Source of the DNA: CAVYYW01 sp963772845
GTDB taxonomy: Bacteria; Bacillota; Bacilli; Bacillales; Sporolactobacillaceae
Reading direction: 5' to 3'
Length of the DNA stretch: 21,998 bases
NCBI GenBank assembly: GCA_963772845.1
Contig: CAVYYW010000020.1
Coordinates: forward strand, 1-21,998
In this document: piece by piece, positions 14,115 through 21,998 of the stretch
How positions within the stretch are numbered: the first letter of the stretch is position 1
Layout of the letters: each line of letters begins with the position of its first letter
Made by a program: the position numbers and the translations under genes
The notes under the pieces: generated by a model
Database searches by the model: none
Seen by the model: only the letters and a program-made list of their open reading frames with translations
Told to the model about the DNA's origin: nothing

Positions 14115-15437
14115 TTGAAGAAAAAGCTTTCGTTATTGATGATGGCAATGGTGCTGCTTATCGGTATTTTGAGCGGATGCGGAGGCTCGGGCAGCAGTTC
14201 GGGCGACAAGGTCGATATTAAAAATAAAAAGGACGTTAAAGGAAACATCACGGTGTGGGGCTGGAATGTGGCAGCTGATGCGATGCGAAAAGCTGTTCCG
14301 GCATTTAATAAAGAATATCCGAATGTCAAAGTTAAAGTGGAGGACATCGGCAGGCTGGATGTTTATAAAAAGCTGACGGTCGGCCTGGCGGCAAACGGAA
14401 GCGGATTGCCAGATGTCGCGCTTGTCGAAGATGACCACATTCAAAATTACTTAACGCAATTTCCGGATGGCTTTATGAATCTTGGGAAATCCGGCTATGA
14501 TCAATCGATTGATCAATTCAGCAAGTCTAAAATGGGCGCAGTGAAAAATAAAAAAGGCGACATTTATGCTATGCCGTGGGACATAGGTCCTGTTGAAGTT
14601 TTTTACCGGACAGACTTATTTAAAAAAGCAGGTGTTGACCCAGCAAGCATTAAAACATGGGATGATTATTTAAATGCCGGTAAGAAAATCAAAGCTGCAA
14701 CTGGCGTCGATCTTCTGTCCATGGACATTGCAAACGATGACGGTCTATTCAGAATTATGCTGAATGAGCAAGGGACGTATTACTTTGATGATAAAGGCAA
14801 TATAAATCTTGAGTCTAATGAGGCTGTTAAGGCGATGAGCATGATTAAAAAGCTTCATGATGCGAATGTCATGCTTAATGTTGATGGCTGGAACGGCGGT
14901 ATTGCAGCGATGAAAAACAGCAAAGTCGCGACGATACCAACCGGTGTATGGTACACGGGAACAATGATGGATCAGGCACCTGATTTATCCGGTAAATGGG
15001 ATGCGTTTAAGCTTCCTGCTTTTGAAGCAGGCGGAAACCAGGCTGCAAATCTTGGAGGATCAAACCTGATGATCCCATCCTCAACAAATAATAAAGCCGC
15101 TGCTTATGCTTTCGCTAAGTTTTTCACGACAAATGCGGATGTTCAAGTGCAATCCATGAAAAAAGACGGGCTGTTCCCGTCGCTGACAAGCTCGTATGAT
15201 AAACCATTTTTCTCTGAGAACGTTGCTTACTTTAATAATCAGCCCGTGTTTAAGAGTTTCTCAGATACGGTGCCTAACATTAAGTCGATTAACTACACAA
15301 GTGATAACGATCGCGCTCTGAAAATTGGTGCGGATACAGTCTCATCGGTTCTTCTGGATAATAAAGATCCGCAGGCAGCTTTGAAAAACGCGGCTGAAGG
15401 ATTGAAGAAGGCAACACACAGGGATATAAGCAAATAG
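14115..15437 (+). CDS. sugar ABC transporter solute-binding lipoprotein
   Basis: A 440-residue extracellular binding protein of family 1 (CUT1 type), anchored by lipidation at Cys22 of the lipobox ILSGC. The mature part begins after a Gly/Ser-rich linker with GNITVWGWNVAADAMRKAVP, then FNKEYPNVKVKVEDIGRLDVYKK, GLPDVALVEDD and AMPWDIGPVEVFYRTDLFKKAG, all typical of oligosaccharide binders. The start is TTG after GAGGGGGAAGG. It is the first gene of the operon and is separated from the permeases by a terminator hairpin, which should give it higher mRNA levels. The downstream GH42 and GH36 enzymes suggest galacto-oligosaccharides as ligand. It does not resemble B. subtilis GanS as I remember it; it is closer to LacE-like proteins, so I give no symbol. 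Confidence 0.88.
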   Translation: MKKKLSLLMMAMVLLIGILSGCGGSGSSSGDKVDIKNKKDVKGNITVWGWNVAADAMRKAVPAFNKEYPNVKVKVEDIGRLDVYKKLTVGLAANGSGLPDVALVEDDHIQNYLTQFPDGFMNLGKSGYDQSIDQFSKSKMGAVKNKKGDIYAMPWDIGPVEVFYRTDLFKKAGVDPASIKTWDDYLNAGKKIKAATGVDLLSMDIANDDGLFRIMLNEQGTYYFDDKGNINLESNEAVKAMSMIKKLHDANVMLNVDGWNGGIAAMKNSKVATIPTGVWYTGTMMDQAPDLSGKWDAFKLPAFEAGGNQAANLGGSNLMIPSSTNNKAAAYAFAKFFTTNADVQVQSMKKDGLFPSLTSSYDKPFFSENVAYFNNQPVFKSFSDTVPNIKSINYTSDNDRALKIGADTVSSVLLDNKDPQAALKNAAEGLKKATHRDISK

Positions 15438-15440
15438 ACG

Positions 15441-15454
15441 ATTCACATGTGAAT
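15441..15454 (+). repeat. 14-bp perfect palindrome after the binding-protein gene
   Basis: ATTCACATGTGAAT begins four bases after the stop codon. It may contribute to mRNA stability or be an operator-like site; no second copy was noticed. Confidence 0.4.
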
Positions 15455-15461
15455 GATAGAT

Positions 15462-15496
15462 GGGAAAGAAGGGGTGAGACTCTTCTTTCCCTTTTT
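15462..15496 (+). terminator. intra-operon terminator between binding protein and permease
   Basis: Stem GGGAAAGAAG (15462-15471) with CTTCTTTCCC (15482-15491), a 10-base loop and TTTTT. It lies inside the operon, so partial read-through is expected to set the ratio of binding protein to permeases. Confidence 0.8.
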
Positions 15497-15528
15497 ACAG
15501 AAAAAGCTGTTAAGGAGGGGGCAGAATA

Positions 15529-16474
15529 TTGGGACAAAGTCACGCTAAAGCATCAGAATCCAGTTTATCAGCCAACAGGGCACCAGCACAGAAGCCTGAA
15601 AAAAGACGTCGGCGATTTATAACGAAACGGACCGCCCCATATTTATTTATTGCGCCTGTGGTGATTCTATTTATTATCTTTACGCTGTATCCCGTTATTT
15701 CTTCATTTCTATTAAGCTTTCAATCCCGATTTGAAGGCCGTTATGTCTTCTCAGGACTTGATAATTATATCCGGCTGTTTCAGGATCCTTTGTTCTATAA
15801 AGCACTGCTTAAATACGTTTATTATCTTAATTATTCAGGTTCCGGTTCAGCTCATTCTGGCGGTTTTAATTGCTGTTGCGTTGAATTCTGCAATGATTAA
15901 GGCAAAGCCATTTTTCAGGATTGCATTCTTTATGCCGGCCGTTACATCACTTGTCGCAGCAGCCATTGTTTTTCTTTTGCTTCTGGATGAAAACTATGGT
16001 TTATTCAATTTTATTTTAACGCATTTAGGGTTTCAAAAAATACAGTGGCTGAGCGATCCTTTCTGGGCGAAGGTCTCGTTAATGCTTGTCATGACGTGGC
16101 GATGGACAGGGTATAACATGGTTATTTTTCTGGCGGGACTTCAGAATATCTCTAATGAATTATACGAAGCTTCAAGCATTGACGGAGCAAGCAAGGTGAG
16201 ACAGTTTTTCTCGATTACCTTGCCGCAGCTAAGACCGATCTTTTTGTTCACCACGGTGCTTTCAACTATCGGAACCCTTCAGCTGTTTGATGAGCCTTAT
16301 ACAATGACAAATGGCGGTCCGCATGATGCGACGTTAACGATCACCCTCTATCTCTATCAGAATGGCTTTAAGTATTTTGATTTCGGATATGCGTCAGCAA
16401 TTGCCTATGTCCTTGTGATCCTTATTGCGCTATTATCCTGGGCTCAAATGAAATTGGCAGGTGATAATGATTGA
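15529..16474 (+). pseudogene. sugar ABC transporter permease (first subunit), frameshifted
   Basis: A MalF/LacF-like CUT1 permease with about 314 residues after repair. The TTG start follows AAGGAGG. The first frame has a basic N-terminal tail, then TAPYLFIAPVVILFIIFTLYP and the periplasmic loop GLDNYIRLFQDPLFYKALL. The second frame continues NTFIILIIQVPVQLILAVL through several membrane segments. It includes the cytoplasmic EAA loop ELYEASSIDGASKVRQFFSI followed by TLPQLRP, which contacts the ATPase. Deleting one A from the AAA at 15811-15813 joins them as ALLNTFIIL. The stop codon overlaps the ATG of the next permease by one base (TGATG), implying translational coupling. No ATPase gene is present here; a shared MsmX-type ATPase is the usual solution. 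It may be intact in the real genome. Confidence 0.85.
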
Positions 16475-17305
16475 TGAATAAAAAAGGATCCACTCCAGGA
16501 AAGGTTATCATTTACATTTTGCTCATTATTGGTGCACATTATTTCGATTGCTCCTTTTTATTGGATGGTTGTTGGAGCAACGAATCGGTCCGGTGACGTT
16601 TTTCGGGTTCCTCCAAAATTCATTCCGGGCTCCCATTTAATACAAAATTTCATTCATTTAAATGAATCAGTAGGAATTATGAAGGTTTTCTGGAATTCCT
16701 TATTTATAACGGTTGTTTTTACGGTGGTCAGTTTGCTGATTTGCTCAGCTGCCGGCTATGCGTTTGCCAAAGTATAAATTCAAAGGCAGAGACTTTATCT
16801 TTTTTATGCTTCTGCTGGCCGTCATGATTCCTTATCAGGTAACCCTTATTCCTTTATTTAAGCTTTTGCCCAGTGGCACTGGCTTAACCAATATCAATCG
16901 GTTATTCTTCCGCAGCTCGCTTATCCGTTCGCGATCTTTTTGATGAGGCAGAATATGAAGGCCATTCCTGATTCATTAATTGAAGCGGCACGGGTTGACG
17001 GGGCAGGGGAACTCTTTATTTTTTTCAGGATTGCATTGCCAACGATGAAGCCTGCTTTATCGGCTGTCGCTATTTTCCTGTTCACTTTTCAATGGAACAA
17101 TTTCTTATGGCCATTAGTTGTGATGAATTCACAGGATATGTATACACTTCCTGTCGCTCTGTCTAGTCTGATCGGACTTTCCCGGATTGACTATGGACAG
17201 GTTATGCTTGGCACAACACTATCCACGCTGCCGGTAATGGTGGTCTTTCTGGTTCTCCAGAAGCAATTTATATCCGGTATTCTTGGCGGAGCGGTTAAAG
17301 AATAA
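16474..17305 (+). pseudogene. sugar ABC transporter permease (second subunit), three frameshifts
   Basis: A MalG/LacG-like CUT1 permease with about 276 residues after repair. From the ATG at 16474 the frame reads MNKKGSTPGKVIIYILLIIG. It then shifts near 16531 (one extra base) into HIISIAPFYWMVVGATNRSG through CSAAGYAFAK. It shifts near 16769-16772 (one extra base in AAAG) into YKFKGRDFIFFMLLLAVMIP, and near 16863-16868 (one missing base, T run) into AQWHWLNQYQSVILPQLAYP. The intact EAA loop is LIEAARVDGAGELFIFFRIA followed by LPTMKP. All conserved parts survive, which argues for sequencing indels rather than long decay. It is the partner of the upstream permease in the import channel. Confidence 0.85.
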
Positions 17306-17344
17306 GTGAAACCGGCTAAATAATTAATGAAAGTGGTGAATGGT

Positions 17345-19406
17345 ATGTCGAATAATATAAAGCTTCCAGAAACAATGAGTTACGGCGGCGACTATAACCC
17401 GGAGCAGTGGACAAAAGCTGTCTGGGAGAAAGATGCCATGCTAATGGAAAAAGCAGGGGTGAACCTTGTTTCACTAGGTATTTTCAGCTGGTCAAAAATT
17501 GAACCCTCGGAAGGGAACTATCAATTTGACTGGCTTGATGAAGTGATTGAAATTTTATATGACAAAGGTGTTGCGATCGACCTTGCCACGGCCACAGCTT
17601 CGCCGCCTGCCTGGATGATCCGAAAGTATCCGGATATATTGCCAGTTGATAAAGACGGGAATAAATACAGCTTCGGGAGCAGGCAGCATTATTGCCCGAA
17701 TAATAAACATCTGATCGAAAGAACCAAGAATCTTGTCGAAGCGATTGCAGAGCGTTACCAGAACCATCCGGCAGTCAAGATGTGGCATATTAATAATGAG
17801 TATGCCTGTCACATTTCTGAATGCTATTGCGAGGACTGCCTGAATCATTTTCAATCTTGGGTTAAAAGCAGGTATAAAACCATCGATACTCTGAATGAAG
17901 CATGGGGAACAAATTTCTGGAGCCAGCGTTATTATAACTGGGATGAAATTTCGCTTCCGGGAAAAACACCGACATTCGCAAATCCTGGTATGCGTCTTGA
18001 TTACTATCGTTTTATGAACGATTCGATTTTCAATTTGTTTATGACTGAGAAAAAGATTTTGAGAAACTATACGCCGGATGTTCCGATCACCACAAACTTT
18101 ATGGGGCCATTCAAGCCATTAAATTATTTCGAATGGGCAAAGGAAGTGGATATTGTCTCCTGGGACTCCTATCCGGATCCAATCTGAAGGGATGCCGATC
18201 ATGCAAAGCATGATGAACGATGTGATGAGAGGACTCAAAAATGGTCAGCCTTTTCTATTAATGGAGCAAGTAACTAGCCAGGTTAATTGGCGGGAAATTA
18301 ATGTGCCAAAATCTCCTGGTACCATGAGGCGGTGGAGCTACTCGACAATTGGAAGAGGAGGGGACGGCATTTTGTTTTTCCAATGGCGGCAAAGTCAGGC
18401 TGGAGCAGAGAAATTTCATAGCGCCATGGTGTCTCATACGGGAGAAGAAAACAGCCGTGTCTATCAAGAAGTTCTTCAGCTCGGGAATGAAATGAAGACA
18501 CTTGAAGGTATGGTTGGCGCAACAACTCCCACTAAAGTCGCCATGCTGTTCGATTGGGAAAACTGGTGGGCTGTTGAGCTTGATTCAAAACCGCATAATA
18601 AGCTGAACTATATTGAAAGAGTGTTTGCTTATTATAAAGTTTTATATGAAAACAATATTGCTGTCGATTTTGTTCAGCCCGGGGACTCTCTTAAAGACTA
18701 TGAGACTGTTCTTGCACCGATGCTGTACATGGTATCAGACAAGGCGTCTGCTGAAATTAATCGCTTCGTCGAACAAGGCGGCACATTTGTGACAAGTTAT
18801 TTCAGTGGGATTGTTGATGAAAATGACCGGGTCTATCTTGGTGGATATCCGCAGCCTTTTTCAGAAATGCTTGGGCTTTACGTGGAAGAATTTGTCCCTT
18901 TTAAAGAAGGTGAAAAGAAGCCTTTATTGTTCAAACACACAACAACGGAGTCATCGCTATGGAGTGAGCATATTATTGTCAAAAATGCTGAGCCGCTTGC
19001 CTACTTTGCTGGTGACTGGTTGGCGGGAGAACCAGCTGTAACGAGAAACATCTTCGGAAAAGGGCAGGCGATCTATGTTGGAACCGAGCTTGAACACCCT
19101 GACCTTTCTCAGCTTTTATTAGATGATGCTGGACTTTCTAACTTTCGGGAAGCGCTTAAGATGCCGGCAAATGTCGAGTGCCTAAGAAGAGAAAAAGATG
19201 GGGAAACCTTTTATATTATTATTAATCATAATGAATTCAGCTTAAAGGTGCCAATTACGAAGCACTATGAAAATATTTTGCAAAATAGCCTTGTTAAAGA
19301 TCAACTGATGGTACCAGAAAACGATGTGGTTATTCTGAAGGAAGCCGAGCATCAATCATCGAACAATATGAAAAAAACGGCTGAACCCGAATACTCCAAT
19401 CCGTAG
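17345..19406 (+). pseudogene. GH42 beta-galactosidase, one frameshift
   Basis: A cytoplasmic GH42 beta-galactosidase of about 686 residues after repair, matching the family length (GanA is about 687). The ATG at 17345 is preferred over 17327 because AAAGTGGTGA lies just before it. The TIM barrel shows GGDYNPEQW, FSWSKIEP and ASPPAWM. Acid/base Glu152 lies in WHINNEYACH and the nucleophile is about Glu307 in LLMEQ. Cys117 and the cluster C160-x-C162-x-x-C165 (ECYCEDC) fit the zinc site of this family. Frame one ends SYPDPI at 18187; the other frame continues EGMPIMQSMMNDVMRGLKNG. Removing one base near 18183 joins them as PDPIEGMPI. It would cleave terminal beta-galactose from imported oligosaccharides. 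Confidence 0.9.
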
Positions 19407-19424
19407 AGTAAAGGTCAATCGTGA

Positions 19425-19560
19425 GCATCTCTCGATTTTCGTTTAGGTCCTCGCTTCAGTGGGCATGGGGACTTGCGAGCCATACCTTGAAAGCTGAAAT
19501 CACTCCTGCGGGGTCTTCAGCAGTTGCTTTTCCCGCGAGCTCTCCTTCCGCGTCAATTAA
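19425..19560 (+). repeat. dispersed GC-rich intergenic repeat between GH42 and GH36
   Basis: The segment contains CTCGCTTCAGTGGGCATGGG, GACTTGCGAGCC, CACTCCTGCGGGGTCTTCAG and TTCCCGCGAGC, phrases of the same general class as the element at 9318-9445. It separates the GH36 gene from the rest of the operon. From 19561 to 19890 I see no gene, terminator or convincing promoter. Confidence 0.5.
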
Positions 19561-19890
19561 CTATTTGTTGTCAAGTGGTGGCCTCGAAGTCATCAATCTG
19601 TGATTTCCTTCTCAGCTAAGTCAGGCCTGTTATCTACAATAATTTGGAAAATGACATTAAGGGAAAAAAAGCGGAAATACCTTCACCTCCAATGTCCATT
19701 TATGCATTTTCTTCATGCGATATGAAGTCGAAGCTTAATTCAAGTCCGAGGGTGGGGTTAAGCTGAATCGTCCGCGGCAAGCGATCACTTCCCAAGGATC
19801 GGTCCGAAGCGCTTTTTTCAGCTTTAGTGAAAGGTTTGACCGCTTAATATATGAAGTGAACAAATAGCTGAAAAAGAAAGGATGAGTGGT

Positions 19891-21998
19891 GTGCCGATCT
19901 ATTTTAAAGAAAAAAGCCAAACGTTCCATATACAGAATCAATCGGTCAGCTATATTTTCAAAATCCTTCGAAATGGACAACTAGGACATCTATATTTTGG
20001 AAAACGCCTGAAAGACCGTGAGACCTATGATCACTTATTTACCCCTTACCCACGGCCAGCGACGGCTTATGTATACGAAGGAGAGGAAAGGTTCTCGCTT
20101 GATCTGACCCCTCAGGAGTTCCCTGCGTTTGGTACGACGGATTTCCGCGAACCCGCTATGCATATCTATCAGGAGGACGGCAGCAGAGTCACACAATTTA
20201 CATATGAAACGCATCATATTGAAAAAGGCAAACCCGTGATACCGGGTTTACCAGCAACATATACAGAAGGACCAGAAGAAGCAACAACGCTTACTGTTCA
20301 CTTAACTGATGAACACCTTGATGCTAGGCTGAAGCTCAGCTATACACTCTATGAAAGCCGGCCGGTGATAACAAGGCATGCGAGTATTTCCAACGATGGA
20401 AGTTCAGTGCTCAGTCTGCAGCGGTTTTTAAGTGCATCTGTGGATTTTATTGATTCGGAGTTTGACATGTTGCAGCTGTCAGGTGCCTGGTCGCGGGAAA
20501 GGCATGTGGTAAACCGTCCTCTGATGAGCGGGATTCAAAAGATCACGAGTACGAGAGGAACGAGCAGCGCCCAGCAGAACCCTTTTTTGGCGTTGAAAAG
20601 ACCATGGACCACAGAACACGAAGGAGAGGTTTACGGCTTCAGTTTTGTGTATAGCGGAAACTTCCACGCTCAAGTGGAGGTCGATCACTATCAGACTGCA
20701 CGTGTCTCCATTGGCCTGCAGCCGTTTGATTTTTCATGGAGGCTCGAGGGGGGCGAAACCTTTCACACGCCTGAGGTTGTTATGGTTTTTTCAGAAAATG
20801 GTCTTAACGGGATGAGTCAATCCTATCATGAACTTTACAGAAACAGATTGGCCAGAGGAACGTGGAGGGATCGTTCCAGACCGACTGTAATAAATAATTG
20901 GGAAGCGACCTATTTTAAGTTTGATGAAAAAAAGCTGCTCGATGTCGCGAAGGAAGCAAGCGAGCTAGGGATTGAAATGTTTGTTCTGGATGATGGATGG
21001 TTCGGGAAAAGGAATAATGATAAAACGTCACTTGGAGACTGGTTTGTTAATAATAAAAAACTCCCGAATGGCTTAGATGGGCTGTCAAAGAAGATTAAAT
21101 CCTTTGGTCTTTTATTCGGTCTGTGGTTCGAACCCGAGATGATCTCAAAAGAAAGTCTGCTCTTTGAAAGCCATCCTGAATGGCTCATTCAGGTTCCTGA
21201 CCGGCATTTATCGCACGGACGCTTCCAGTATGTGCTGGATTTCAGCAGAACAGAAGTCATTGATTATATCTATGAAAAAATGGCGAAAATTCTATCTGAA
21301 GCGAACGTGGATTATGTTAAATGGGATATGAATCGTAATTTAACAGAAATTGGATCTTTATCCTTGCCAATAAACCGCCAGCAGGAATTGCCTCATCGCT
21401 ATATTTTGGGCGTGTACGAGCTTTATGAAAGGCTGATTAACGCCTTCCCAACTATTTTATTTGAGTCGTGTGCAAGCGGAGGTGCAAGATTCGATCCTGG
21501 AATGCTTTATTATGCCCCACAGGCTTGGGCAAGTGACAACACAGATGCTGTTGAAAGGCTTAAAATCCAATATGGCAGTTCATATGTGTACCCATTAAGC
21601 TCGATCGGAGCGCATGTATCAGCGGTTCCCAACCATCAAACTGGCAGAATAACAAGTTTGGAAATGCGAGCGGCAGCAGCGTACTACGGTGTTTTTGGCT
21701 ATGAACTGGATTTAACCGTTCTTACACAAAAGGAAAAAGAAGCGGTCAAACAACAATTAATCTATTATAAAAAGCATCGTGAGCTTTTCCAAAAAGGGAC
21801 ATTCTACCGTTTGTACAGTCCTTTTCAAGGAGACCGAAACGGGACGGGGTGGATGGTTGTGGATGAGAAAAAGAATAACGCGATCGTCAGCTATTACCAG
21901 ACTCTCGCCATGCCAAATCCACCAGTTTTCAAAGTGAAAGTGGCAGGGATCGATCCAGAGAAATTATATTTTATTCACGAGTTAGGATTCGAGGTGTA
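19891..21998 (+). CDS. GH36 alpha-galactosidase, 3' end beyond the window
   Basis: An uninterrupted frame of 702 codons to the end of the window. GH36 alpha-galactosidases of this type have about 730 residues, so only the last 25-30 are missing. The protein begins MPIYFKEKSQTFHIQNQSVS. The GTG at 19891 is preferred because AAAGGA lies eight bases upstream; the ATG at 19882 overlaps that site. An N-terminal beta-sandwich (to about 330) precedes the TIM barrel. Barrel motifs are NNWEATYFKFDEKKL, FVLDDGWFGKRN, WFEPEMIS, YVKWDMNRN with nucleophile Asp479, ESCASGGARFDPGM and WASDNTDAVERL with acid/base Asp549. These positions fit those I recall for Geobacillus AgaA (478/548). It removes alpha-1,6-galactose from melibiose, raffinose and similar sugars in the cytoplasm. 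Confidence 0.93.
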   Translation, partial: MPIYFKEKSQTFHIQNQSVSYIFKILRNGQLGHLYFGKRLKDRETYDHLFTPYPRPATAYVYEGEERFSLDLTPQEFPAFGTTDFREPAMHIYQEDGSRVTQFTYETHHIEKGKPVIPGLPATYTEGPEEATTLTVHLTDEHLDARLKLSYTLYESRPVITRHASISNDGSSVLSLQRFLSASVDFIDSEFDMLQLSGAWSRERHVVNRPLMSGIQKITSTRGTSSAQQNPFLALKRPWTTEHEGEVYGFSFVYSGNFHAQVEVDHYQTARVSIGLQPFDFSWRLEGGETFHTPEVVMVFSENGLNGMSQSYHELYRNRLARGTWRDRSRPTVINNWEATYFKFDEKKLLDVAKEASELGIEMFVLDDGWFGKRNNDKTSLGDWFVNNKKLPNGLDGLSKKIKSFGLLFGLWFEPEMISKESLLFESHPEWLIQVPDRHLSHGRFQYVLDFSRTEVIDYIYEKMAKILSEANVDYVKWDMNRNLTEIGSLSLPINRQQELPHRYILGVYELYERLINAFPTILFESCASGGARFDPGMLYYAPQAWASDNTDAVERLKIQYGSSYVYPLSSIGAHVSAVPNHQTGRITSLEMRAAAAYYGVFGYELDLTVLTQKEKEAVKQQLIYYKKHRELFQKGTFYRLYSPFQGDRNGTGWMVVDEKKNNAIVSYYQTLAMPNPPVFKVKVAGIDPEKLYFIHELGFEV

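Noticed and set aside
19800..19890. A second cre site or promoter before the GH36 gene
   Set aside because: The AAGCGCTT-centred sequence misses several fixed cre positions, and TTGACC at about 19836 has no -10 box at proper spacing.

Overview
The window looks like chromosomal DNA of a low-to-moderate GC, Gram-positive, spore-former-type bacterium (Bacillales). The support is: strong AGGAGG-like ribosome binding sites with frequent TTG/GTG starts, a SpoIISA-family toxin, a SinI-type antirepressor peptide, a GtaB-type GalU, an S53 (kumamolisin-like) secreted protease, a cre-type catabolite repression site, and the GC-rich dispersed intergenic repeats that I know from many Bacillaceae. I cannot name the species. 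No rRNA, tRNA, intact transposase, CRISPR array or prophage was seen.

Layout. 1-1000: end of a dispersed repeat, then a small sigma-70 family factor. 1000-1750: gene-poor, with a dispersed repeat and a remnant of an Mrr-like nuclease. 1750-2720: a lipoprotein with a repeat-rich linker. 3025-5143 (minus strand): a two-gene unit encoding a fusion of a degenerate alpha/beta-hydrolase with a SARP/BTAD-type DNA-binding regulator, and a YdcF/DUF218 membrane protein that carries a frameshift. 5341-6660: an orphan 43-residue SinI-like peptide followed by galU. 6789-7061: the 3' remnant of a GH130 glycoside phosphorylase. 7176-8090: a SpoIISA toxin whose reading frame continues into a SpoIISB-like antitoxin segment. 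8294-8953: a second lipoprotein, followed directly by tandem 52-bp repeats and a dispersed repeat. 9656-11257: a GH13 alpha-glucosidase. 11418-13426 (minus strand): an S53 protease with a histidine/aspartate-rich tail. 14006-21998: a carbohydrate operon with promoter and overlapping cre, solute-binding lipoprotein, internal terminator, two permeases and GH42 beta-galactosidase, then a repeat and a GH36 alpha-galactosidase that runs off the end.

How the genes work together. The right half is a galactoside uptake and hydrolysis locus. A lipoprotein captures an oligosaccharide and two CUT1-type permeases import it, with the ATPase encoded elsewhere (as with shared MsmX-type ATPases). GH42 and GH36 enzymes then remove beta- and alpha-linked galactose in the cytoplasm. 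The GH13 enzyme and the GH130 remnant fit the same oligosaccharide theme. GalU supplies UDP-glucose, and the SinI-like peptide just upstream hints at a link to biofilm or envelope control.

Caveat. Nine single-base frameshifts break otherwise well-conserved reading frames: one in ydcF, three in the S53 gene, one and three in the permeases, and one in GH42. Most lie in or beside short homopolymers and each is exactly repairable, so sequencing indels are at least as likely as true gene decay. The same caution applies to the toxin-antitoxin fusion.
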